DNA of 5,455 bases from Saprospiraceae bacterium (GTDB lineage Bacteria; Bacteroidota; Bacteroidia; Chitinophagales; Saprospiraceae): positions 1 through 5,455 of the forward strand of contig JABDLW010000880.1 in NCBI GenBank assembly GCA_013001805.1, in the 5' to 3' direction. Under the pieces are notes generated by a model. The model was not told the DNA's origin. It did no database searches and was given only the letters and a program-made list of their open reading frames with translations. Below, one piece after another: positions 1 to 5,455 of this stretch. The first letter of the stretch is position 1; every line of letters begins with the position of its first letter. The translations under genes and the position numbers were made by a program.

Positions 1-3000
1 AGATTTACCCATTTAAGCACCGTTACGCATCCCTCCCTATCCAATGATGGCATTGTAGCCATCACCCAGGACAATCAAGGTGACATTGCATTGATCACAA
101 AAAATTTCGAGCTGAATATTTTTGATGAAGAGGCAGACACCTTTAGATCTTATGTGTTGTCAAACTATTTACCGGATAAAAGACCAGTAGTAAACATTGG
201 TGATCTCTCTGCTGATCCCCGAGAAAAGGGAGAGTTTTGGATAAGTGCCTTAGAGGGCATATTCCGGTTTAATGCCGAAAGGGAAGAGTTTTCGGATTTA
301 TTATTTCAAAGTGGTTGGACACCCGTTAATTTCAAGCAACAGTTTGCTGATGACCATTTTTTGTGGGTGGGGTTATTCGAAAAAGGGGGTCTTTTAAAAA
401 TTGAAATGCAGGAACCTTTTAACAAGTGGTTTTATACGATAGATACAAGCTTCCAAGTGACAGGGGAGCTGGATACCAGAGGTCTAGCAAATTTTTCAGT
501 TTGGGACTTAGCAATAAAATCGCAACATGAGCTCTATGTAGCGACAGCCAACCGAGGAATCGCCATCTTTAATGCCAACACTGGTCAGTTTGATTTTAAT
601 AGACATAAATCAAAAATTCTTGAAACGGATTTTGTCAGATCAGTCTCGACTAATTCCAGTGGTGAGTTCTGGGCCGGCGCTGACATCGGAGGGTTATTCT
701 ACCTGCGACCGGAAAGTGCTCATTTTAAAACCAGACTTTTTCCGGAGCAACATGAAGTTAAATCGCAATTTCGGATGATTGATGTTTTACCGATAGAGGA
801 CAGCCTTTACTTAATGACTTTTTTCCGGCATCCGGAAATATGGTTATGGAATAGAAAAAACGATCTATTCCAAAAAATCATGCTGGAGTCAGAAAGTAGA
901 TATGGAGGAAATATGATTAAATATCAAGACAAAAGTATAATTGGATGCAGCTTTGGTGGAGTAGATCTGTACGACCCTGCTAGTAAAAAGATGACAAAAA
1001 ATGTATTTGATTTACCTCCTAATTTCAGGCACATACATAAAATGCTGGCAGATAGTACCGGACTTTGGTTTATCACCTGGGGCATCGGTCTTGCGCACTA
1101 TCAAGATAGTTTAACTCAATTTATTGGTAATGAAAGCGAGGCCGGTCTTAGACATGCGTGGACACATGACATTGCCTTTGGCCCGGATTCCTGCATCTGG
1201 GTGGGGCAAGAAAATGGCCTGTATTCGATCAACAAATACAATCATATCGTTAGGACCTTTGCGCAGCGTGATGATCTGAAAGACTTTGACAATCCCAATT
1301 TTAAGGCATTGGAGTTTGACTGGGCTAACCGTCTCTGGGTAGGTAATTTTGGTTCTGGCCTATCGTGTTTTGATATTAAGACCAGGGATATTCTCTATAA
1401 AATAAATGTAAGCCGGGGCCTTCCGTCAGACCGTGTCTATGATATGATTGTTGATGATGCGGGCTTTATCTGGGTGTGGACATCAGATGGTCTGTGCTCA
1501 TTTTATCCCGAAATAGATCCGGAAGCTATTAAGTTAAAATACTATCCGGAATCGAAATTTCTGCCAGTAGACCGATCGGGTATCTGGTTTACAAAATTAC
1601 CAGATGGTGAGATATTTTTTGGAGTATCTGGTGGGTTTGTGCATTTTGATCCCGCCAGGTTAAGAGAAGATCAAGACAATTATCTTGATGCACCAGTGCT
1701 CACGGATTTTAAGGCTTTTGATCGCGGTATTCCCTTTAGGCAGAAATACCATAATGAGGAACCCATTTATCTCAAACCTAAGCAGAATTTTTTCTCTATT
1801 TCCTTTAGTGCACCAAAATCCGGTTTTTTATCCCGGCAACAATTTAACTATCGCCTTGAAGGCATCGATCAAGATTGGGTTAATAGCGAAAATCGCAGAG
1901 TCGCTACTTACACGGGTGTACCGCCAGGTAATTATCAATTCTTCACTAGGGTGGGCACTCAAAATGGTATCTGGAGTGAGGCCAGCAGCCCCCTTCTTAT
2001 CGTCGTAAATGCACCCTGGTATGCTACACTTTTGGCCAAAATAATTTGGTTGGTTCTAATTATAAGTTTTATTTACGGCCTAAATCGTGTCTTTGTCATC
2101 CGTGAGCGTATGCAGGCACAATTAAAAATGCAGGGCCTCGAAGCGCAGAATTTGCGTGAATTGGATCAAGCAAAATCGCACTTTTTTACTCAGATTTCCC
2201 ACGAATTTCGCACGCCACTTACCGTCATTTTAGGCATGGTCGATTTACTAAGATCCCAAATAAATGGTAGTCAGATTATCGGTCAAAAGATCTCCGCTAT
2301 CGAACGCAATGGGATGCATTTACTGAGACAAATAAACCAAATTTTAGATCTGAGTAGACTACAAACCAAGACTGTCCAGCTCGACTTAATTCAGAGCGAT
2401 GTCATCAGTTATATAAACTACATCATTCAGTCATTTTTAACTTATGCTGAATCGAAGAAAATTAAATTGTCATTTTCTTCGGCATCAGGTGAGGTACTAA
2501 TGGATTTCGATCCCGAGCGAATTAAAGACATTCTTTCAAATCTAATTTCAAATGCAATAAAATTCACTTCACACAATGGTGAAGTACAAATCACTGCCAC
2601 TCGGCAGACGAGAGATAGTACGGCATTTTTAGTACTCACGATTTCAGATACGGGTACTGGCATTTCGAAGGAAGACATTAGCCATGTTTTTGAGCCCTAT
2701 TACCGGGGCAAGAATCGTGGGGAATCCATCGGAACCGGATTAGGGCTGGCCACCACCCGGCAATGGATTAATGCCATGGGCGGACAGATCCAGGTCACAA
2801 GTACTGTGGGAAAGGGAACCACATTTACCGTTGAAATACCTATCACTAACATGGCTAGCCAGTCAAACTTCAATGATAAGCAAAATCATTCATCAGCTGA
2901 ATTATTGGCGACTCCCTGGCCCCTTGACATTGACCATAAACAGCAAGAATGTCCAACGATTCTTCTGGTGGAAGATCATATTGATGTCGTAAATTATATT

Positions 3001-3687
3001 CGCCTTTGCCTTACCGAATTTAGTGTGGTACATGCGGCAGATGGAGAGGAAGGAATTAATCAAGCCATCGAAGAGGTACCTGATTTGGTAATTACCGATA
3101 TTATGATGCCAATCAAAGATGGGTATGAAGTTTGTGCGATTCTCCGGTCGCATAAAACCACCAGCCATATTCCGATCATTATGTTGACAGCGAAGGCAAC
3201 GCAAGAGGAAAAAAGGCAAGGCCTTTCCTTGGGAGCAGATGCCTATCTCACCAAACCTTTTGATCAAAAGGAATTGATCATCCGCGTAAAAGGATTACTG
3301 AGTCAAAGGAGACTTTTGCAGGAAAAATATAGTCAACGATTTGACAAATCAAGTATTCAACCCGATGATGTCGAAGATGAGTTTCTCAATCAAATTCAAC
3401 AATTCGTAGATACCCATCTGGATCAAGATCTTACTGTAGAGGATGTAGCCGCTGCCGTCAGAATGAGCCGGGTGCAGCTTTATCGTAAAGTTAAAGCACT
3501 CACTGGTAAATCGGTCAGTCTTTATATCCGTTTAATCCGGTTACACCATGCAAGACAACTGCTGTTATCCTCACAAAAAAACGTCTCAGAAGTCGCTTAC
3601 GAGACGGGCTTTTCCGATCCCAGTTATTTTTCCCGGGCATTTAAAGAAGAATTCTCGGTTAGTCCCACTGAACTAAGGAACAAATAA
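1..3687 (+). CDS. Hybrid two-component system sensor/regulator (HTCS): propeller sensor, histidine kinase, receiver, AraC-type DNA-binding domain; 5' end missing
   Basis: The reading frame is open from base 1 (R-F-T-H-L-S-T-V, then S-L-S-N-D-G-I-V-A-I, a typical propeller-repeat phrase), so the TTG at 91 is not the real start. Residues below are counted from the codon at base 1. Residues 1 to about 590 carry two-component-regulator propeller repeats (FWISALEGIFRFN, LWVGLFEKGGLLKI, IWVGQENGLYSIN, LWVGNFGSGLSCFD). A Y_Y_Y domain covers about 600-670 and one membrane helix about 675-696. A short linker helix follows, then HisKA with the SHEFRTP box (phospho-accepting His734, bases 2200-2202). 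HATPase has N851, DTGTGI (883-888) and GTGLGL (911-916). The receiver has E991/D992, phospho-accepting D1033 (bases 3097-3099), T1063 and K1085. An AraC helix-turn-helix domain spans about 1137-1228. All catalytic residues checked are present. Family knowledge: the periplasmic propeller binds an oligosaccharide and the cytoplasmic part activates polysaccharide-utilisation genes. The ligand and targets cannot be read here. Full-length members are usually somewhat longer, so perhaps 100-200 residues are missing upstream. Confidence 0.96.
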   Translation, partial: RFTHLSTVTHPSLSNDGIVAITQDNQGDIALITKNFELNIFDEEADTFRSYVLSNYLPDKRPVVNIGDLSADPREKGEFWISALEGIFRFNAEREEFSDLLFQSGWTPVNFKQQFADDHFLWVGLFEKGGLLKIEMQEPFNKWFYTIDTSFQVTGELDTRGLANFSVWDLAIKSQHELYVATANRGIAIFNANTGQFDFNRHKSKILETDFVRSVSTNSSGEFWAGADIGGLFYLRPESAHFKTRLFPEQHEVKSQFRMIDVLPIEDSLYLMTFFRHPEIWLWNRKNDLFQKIMLESESRYGGNMIKYQDKSIIGCSFGGVDLYDPASKKMTKNVFDLPPNFRHIHKMLADSTGLWFITWGIGLAHYQDSLTQFIGNESEAGLRHAWTHDIAFGPDSCIWVGQENGLYSINKYNHIVRTFAQRDDLKDFDNPNFKALEFDWANRLWVGNFGSGLSCFDIKTRDILYKINVSRGLPSDRVYDMIVDDAGFIWVWTSDGLCSFYPEIDPEAIKLKYYPESKFLPVDRSGIWFTKLPDGEIFFGVSGGFVHFDPARLREDQDNYLDAPVLTDFKAFDRGIPFRQKYHNEEPIYLKPKQNFFSISFSAPKSGFLSRQQFNYRLEGIDQDWVNSENRRVATYTGVPPGNYQFFTRVGTQNGIWSEASSPLLIVVNAPWYATLLAKIIWLVLIISFIYGLNRVFVIRERMQAQLKMQGLEAQNLRELDQAKSHFFTQISHEFRTPLTVILGMVDLLRSQINGSQIIGQKISAIERNGMHLLRQINQILDLSRLQTKTVQLDLIQSDVISYINYIIQSFLTYAESKKIKLSFSSASGEVLMDFDPERIKDILSNLISNAIKFTSHNGEVQITATRQTRDSTAFLVLTISDTGTGISKEDISHVFEPYYRGKNRGESIGTGLGLATTRQWINAMGGQIQVTSTVGKGTTFTVEIPITNMASQSNFNDKQNHSSAELLATPWPLDIDHKQQECPTILLVEDHIDVVNYIRLCLTEFSVVHAADGEEGINQAIEEVPDLVITDIMMPIKDGYEVCAILRSHKTTSHIPIIMLTAKATQEEKRQGLSLGADAYLTKPFDQKELIIRVKGLLSQRRLLQEKYSQRFDKSSIQPDDVEDEFLNQIQQFVDTHLDQDLTVEDVAAAVRMSRVQLYRKVKALTGKSVSLYIRLIRLHHARQLLLSSQKNVSEVAYETGFSDPSYFSRAFKEEFSVSPTELRNK

Positions 3688-3825
3688 GGTCTGTGGGATA
3701 ACAGCTCATTTCGACTGTTTGCCGACGGTCAAGAACGGGTAAGAACATCGTTTAAATTTTTGGGATCCTTTGCTAGAGCAGTGGTGCTCCAGGTCACGAC
3801 CTTTCGGTTTCTTACCGCTCCGTGT

Positions 3826-3855
3826 GCCGTTGTTGTGCCTCTGGCCAACAACCAT
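3826..3855. repeat. 30-base direct repeat, copy 1, containing a hairpin
   Basis: This stretch is identical over 30 bases to 4012-4041. Inside it, GTTGTTG (3829-3835) pairs with CAACAAC (3846-3852). One bulged T (3836) follows, then GCC/GGC pairing around a TCT loop, giving a stem of 7 plus 3 base pairs. Similarity to the other copy continues weakly outward: CTTAC then GCTC on the left (3811-3820, with small indels) and TACTT on the right (3859-3863). The related segment is therefore nearer 50 bases. Confidence 0.85.
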
Positions 3856-3913
3856 CCGTACTTATCGCTAGCAAGTCCTTGCTGATTTCATTAAAGAATA
3901 CATCCGTCTTCGT

Positions 3914-3938
3914 GCTGTTGGCGAGGACGCGCAACAGC
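3914..3938. repeat. Central hairpin with the same architecture as the flanking repeat copies
   Basis: GCTGTTG (3914-3920) pairs with CAACAGC (3932-3938), and GCG (3921-3923) pairs with CGC (3928-3930) around an AGGA loop. One G (3931) is bulged on the 3' arm. The outer hairpins have GTTGTTG/CAACAAC, 7 plus 3 pairs and one bulged base, so the second pair of the stem changes from T-A to C-G while pairing is kept. Whether it is homologous to the outer copies or an independent hairpin is not certain. Confidence 0.6.
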
Positions 3939-4011
3939 GGCGGCGGTTCTCTTCGGGCTGGTGGTGGGGAAGCGTAATAGTGACGTTGGTTTTTTGGGCT
4001 CTTACGCTCGA

Positions 4012-4041
4012 GCCGTTGTTGTGCCTCTGGCCAACAACCAT
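4012..4041. repeat. 30-base direct repeat, copy 2, containing a hairpin
   Basis: This is an exact copy of 3826-3855, offset by 186 bases in the same orientation. The stem arms are at 4015-4021 and 4032-4038, with the bulged T at 4022 and the TCT loop at 4026-4028. The left flank again has CTTAC followed by GCTC (4001-4009) and the right flank TACTT (4045-4049), which supports a shared origin rather than chance. Confidence 0.85.
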
Positions 4042-4108
4042 ATCTACTTGCCCTCCCACCCGTGTTATAGCCACCCACTCATATACAGTCATAAATAGTA
4101 CAATGTAT

Positions 4109-4138
4109 CATAGGTCCTATAGAATGAAACATAGGTCC
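4109..4138. repeat. Two CATAGGTCC direct repeats spaced 21 bases apart (possible operator)
   Basis: CATAGGTCC occurs at 4109-4117 and again at 4130-4138, a start-to-start distance of 21 bases, or two turns of the DNA helix. The first copy is also the left half of a near-perfect palindrome, ATAGG-t-CCTAT (4110-4120). The pair sits about 50-80 bases before the start codon at 4188, where a regulator could bind. A TACAAT box (4099-4104) lies just before it, but no matching -35 element is evident. The regulatory role is inferred from spacing and position only. Confidence 0.35.
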
Positions 4139-4187
4139 ACGGGATTTAGCACGGACTACGTCATCTTTATTTTTCAAGTGTATAAAG

Positions 4188-4511
4188 ATGAGCGATTTCA
4201 AAAAGTGGTGGGAGAAACTTAAGCCAAAGCAACAGCGATCCCCGACGATATATTATATAGCTGGTGATGGCAACGATATGCATGATGGCAAACATCCTTT
4301 GCAGGCCTGGAAAAGTATTGCACAGCTCAATTCAGCAAAAAATCAAATCAGGGTCTCTGATCAAATACTATTTAAAAGGGGCCACAGCTATCCCGGGCGC
4401 CCGTTCTATCTCGGGCGTTCCAATTTCCCCATACAAATCGGTGCCTATGGCAGCGGTCAGTATCCCGTATTTCCCGATGTAGAACCAAATAAAAAATTAA
4501 AAAATATTTAG
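4188..4511 (+). CDS. Probable N-terminal remnant of a right-handed parallel beta-helix (polysaccharide-lyase-like) protein, 107 aa
   Basis: The protein contains a recognisable entry segment of secreted beta-helix proteins. YYIAGDGND (residues 22-30) is followed by DGKHPLQAWKSIAQLN, then DQILFKRG (58-65) and IGAYGSGQYPVF (84-95). In the family this passage comes just after a signal peptide and leads into several hundred residues of parallel beta-helix that bind or cleave polysaccharides. Here the signal peptide is absent: the first 20 residues are charged (MSDFKKWWEK...). The frame stops 12 residues after the last recognisable motif, ending in a lysine-rich tail (NKKLKNI). I see no continuation in another frame before the next gene at 4574. 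The ATG at 4188 has no clear ribosome binding site; the frame is open upstream only to 4128. It is most likely a decayed gene fragment, possibly untranslated. A short genuine protein is the less likely alternative. Confidence 0.6.
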   Translation: MSDFKKWWEKLKPKQQRSPTIYYIAGDGNDMHDGKHPLQAWKSIAQLNSAKNQIRVSDQILFKRGHSYPGRPFYLGRSNFPIQIGAYGSGQYPVFPDVEPNKKLKNI

Positions 4512-4537
4512 ACAATTGGGTACCTGTTTGAATTGTC
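4511..4537. repeat. Inverted repeat GACAATT/AATTGTC at the end of the beta-helix remnant
   Basis: GACAATT (4511-4517) and AATTGTC (4531-4537) are perfect 7-base inverted repeats around a 13-base loop. The first base of the left arm is the last base of the preceding stop codon. No T-run follows the right arm, so a standard intrinsic terminator is not well supported. It ends 36 bases before the ATG at 4574 and could instead be a regulator-binding dyad for that gene or the scar of the event that truncated the upstream frame. Confidence 0.4.
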
Positions 4538-4573
4538 AGACACATCCAATTATAACATTAAAACCAATCAAAC

Positions 4574-5053
4574 ATGAAAACTAAAATTACTCTCCTATTC
4601 AGCCTTATTCTCTGGGCTTTTTCCTCTTCCAGCCAAACGCTATCGCCATCGGTCATTGCTTTAGCCGGTGGTTATGAGAAAACACCCAGTGGCATGACGG
4701 TTAGCTGGACTCTGGGTGAGCCGGTAGTAGATCCGATTCGTTCGGCCAATGTGCAGCTCACTCAGGGATTCCAGCAACCCAATCTCAAAGTTAGCACGGG
4801 ATTCACTGATCCCGGCTTTGCTTTTGGTTTAAGCACCTACCCCAATCCAGCCAGTAGCGAATTAATTATGGAATCAGACTATCAGGAAGAATTTCATTTT
4901 CGGATGGTCGATGTCACGGGCAAAATCATTAAGGAAGGAAAATGGTCTAATAAAAATGTCATTGATGTATCACTTTTGAGTCAGGGTATCTATGCTATTT
5001 ATTTTACGGCGGAAGGAAGGATGGTCAAGAGTGATTTAATTATTAAGCAATAG
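4574..5053 (+). CDS. Small secreted protein with a type IX secretion (Por) C-terminal sorting domain, 159 aa
   Basis: The N-terminus is a classic signal peptide: MKTK, a hydrophobic run (ITLLFSLILWAF), then SSSS, with likely cleavage before Gln21. A short mature core of about 50-65 residues carries SVIALAGGYEKTPSGMTVSWTLGEP and LTQGFQQPNL (residues 26-71), a pattern seen in many short T9SS cargo proteins. The C-terminal part is a type A sorting tail: YPNPASSELIM (89-99), FRMVDVTGKIIKEG (109-122), then DVSLLSQGIYAIYF and a final KSDLIIKQ. Family knowledge: the tail routes the protein across the outer membrane through the T9SS and is removed as cargo is released or attached to the surface. The core has no known catalytic motif, so the function is unknown. 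The ATG at 4574 is preceded by A-rich sequence and places the signal peptide correctly. The lipoprotein gene follows after 19 bases, suggesting an operon. Confidence 0.9.
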   Translation: MKTKITLLFSLILWAFSSSSQTLSPSVIALAGGYEKTPSGMTVSWTLGEPVVDPIRSANVQLTQGFQQPNLKVSTGFTDPGFAFGLSTYPNPASSELIMESDYQEEFHFRMVDVTGKIIKEGKWSNKNVIDVSLLSQGIYAIYFTAEGRMVKSDLIIKQ

Positions 5054-5072
5054 CTATTTCAAATAACCGAAA

Positions 5073-5455
5073 ATGAATCTCTGGAAGCTCTTGACATTTA
5101 GCGTATTCGTCCTCTTTCTGGGTTGCACTCCAAAAGCCAAACTCACTGACAAACAAAGGGTTTTTGGTAAGAGAACCATAATAGCAGCAGGACCTAAAAC
5201 ATGTTCGCATATCGATCCCATCTTAAATCTTCCGCAGGATATTGGCCTGGTGATGTACCAGGATACCGGTAATCTAAATACCGCATTTAGATTAGATGGA
5301 AAAATCAACCAGTTATACATTGGTCGTGAAGTTTCCTATTTCGATTCCGCCATCATTACCGGTTACGATGTGAAGGTTTTTCCGGGTGATTCATGTCGTG
5401 GAGAGGTGTTTTGTGAAAAAGATACTGCCTTCATTTTTGAAGCATTTATAAGCAC
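5073..5455 (+). CDS. Putative lipoprotein of unknown function, 3' end missing
   Basis: The frame from the ATG at 5073 runs without a stop to the window end (127 complete codons). The start MNLWKLLTFSVFVLFLGC has one positive charge, a hydrophobic run and a Cys at residue 18 preceded by FLG. This is an acceptable Bacteroidota lipobox, although Phe at -3 is less usual than Leu or Val. The mature part (TPKAKLTDKQRVFGKRT...) contains three further cysteines in view (C44, C107, C113); the last two lie close together in DSCRGEVFCEK. I do not recognise a domain. It lies 19 bases after the T9SS cargo gene in the same direction, so co-transcription is likely. No Shine-Dalgarno is visible; the ATG is preceded by AACCGAAA, in keeping with A-rich leaders in this phylum. 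The product would be anchored in the inner or outer membrane facing the periplasm or the surface. Confidence 0.8.
   Translation, partial: MNLWKLLTFSVFVLFLGCTPKAKLTDKQRVFGKRTIIAAGPKTCSHIDPILNLPQDIGLVMYQDTGNLNTAFRLDGKINQLYIGREVSYFDSAIITGYDVKVFPGDSCRGEVFCEKDTAFIFEAFIS

Larger units (their letters stand above)
3688..4187. other. 500-base gene-free region with a hairpin-rich, repeat-bearing core (about 3776-4041)
   Basis: No convincing protein gene lies here. Open frames exist on both strands but show no domain or start signal, and two on the minus strand simply read through the repeats (the peptide GCWPEAQQR appears twice in one frame). The core is dense in short inverted repeats: GAGCA-gtgg-TGCTC (3776-3789), GGTC-ac-GACC (3792-3801), AGCAA-gtcc-TTGCT (3870-3883), and three larger hairpins at 3829-3852, 3914-3938 and 4015-4038. 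Base composition swings sharply: 40 of 60 bases are G or C at 3901-3960, against 19 of 60 at 4081-4140. It could be a dispersed intergenic repeat, a structured RNA on either strand, or a transcription end region for the upstream regulator. I see no hairpin followed by a convincing T-run that would settle the terminator option; the T-run at 3990-3995 lacks a good stem before it. Confidence 0.6.

Noticed and set aside
91..93. TTG as the start codon of the HTCS gene
   Set aside because: The same frame is open back to base 1 and those 30 codons read as propeller-repeat sequence, so the true start is outside the window.
2442..3267. Minus-strand and alternative-frame open frames within the HTCS gene
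   Set aside because: They overlap the kinase and receiver domains, whose motifs are intact in the main frame.
3587..3606. CGTCTC...GAGACG inverted repeat followed by GGCTTTT, resembling a terminator
   Set aside because: It lies inside the AraC helix-turn-helix coding sequence, about 80 bases before the stop codon, where the residues (V-S-E-V-A-Y-E-T-G-F) are constrained by the protein family; the 13-base-class loop also makes it a poor terminator.
3826..4041. CRISPR array based on the 30-base repeat
   Set aside because: There are only two exact copies, separated by 156 bases, far longer than a CRISPR spacer; no cas gene is present.
3693..4078. Possible terminal inverted repeats of a mobile element: GTGGGATAACA near 3693 against TGTTAT...CCCAC near 4063-4078
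   Set aside because: The match is split by a 5-base insertion, is short, and no target-site duplication or transposase is seen; chance is a sufficient explanation.
3812..4092. Two overlapping minus-strand open frames (88 and 74 residues) in the repeat block
   Set aside because: They lie over the hairpin repeats, translate the 30-base repeat twice in the same or another frame, overlap each other, and show no domain, signal peptide or start signal.
3980..4222. Plus-strand 80-residue frame running from the repeat block into the beta-helix remnant
   Set aside because: It has no recognisable content, crosses a sharp composition change and overlaps the better-supported frame starting at 4188.
5054..5320. 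Minus-strand 88-residue open frame over the lipoprotein gene
   Set aside because: It is antisense to a frame with a convincing lipoprotein signal and an operon-like position; it has no supported start or domain.

Overview
The window looks like a piece of a Bacteroidota chromosome. Three independent signs point there: a giant hybrid two-component system (one-protein sensor kinase, response regulator and AraC activator), a secreted protein with a type IX secretion (T9SS) C-terminal sorting tail, and gene starts preceded by A-rich sequence rather than a clear Shine-Dalgarno. The T9SS cargo style (an 'SWTLGEP ... LTQGFQQP' core plus a YPNP sorting tail) suggests an environmental lineage such as Saprospiria, Chitinophagia or Cytophagia rather than a gut Bacteroides. 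That placement is an inference.

Layout. Positions 1-3687 hold the 3' 1228 codons of the hybrid two-component regulator, whose start lies upstream of the window. Positions 3688-4187 form a 500-base gap without a credible gene. Its core (about 3776-4041) is packed with small hairpins and carries two identical 30-base copies of a hairpin sequence 186 bases apart. A third hairpin of the same architecture lies between them. The block is GC-rich in the middle (40 of 60 bases at 3901-3960) and gives way to AT-rich sequence (19 of 60 G+C at 4081-4140) with a 21-base-spaced direct repeat. Positions 4188-4511 encode 107 residues that match the N-terminal entry of secreted right-handed beta-helix (polysaccharide-lyase-like) proteins but stop abruptly; this is probably a gene remnant. 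An inverted repeat sits exactly at its 3' end. Positions 4574-5053 encode a small T9SS-exported protein. After 19 bases comes the start of a lipoprotein gene (5073 onward), cut by the window end.

How the parts fit. Regulators of this class normally sense a glycan breakdown product in the periplasm and switch on a nearby polysaccharide utilisation locus. Here no SusC/SusD pair or intact carbohydrate-active enzyme is visible. The only carbohydrate-linked trace downstream is the beta-helix remnant. The last two genes are co-directional and closely spaced, so they are probably co-transcribed envelope or secreted proteins. Nothing in the sequence ties them directly to the regulator. The most unusual part of the window is the hairpin-rich repeat block, which may be a dispersed structured repeat or an uncharacterised RNA. 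No complete novel system can be demonstrated from this window alone.
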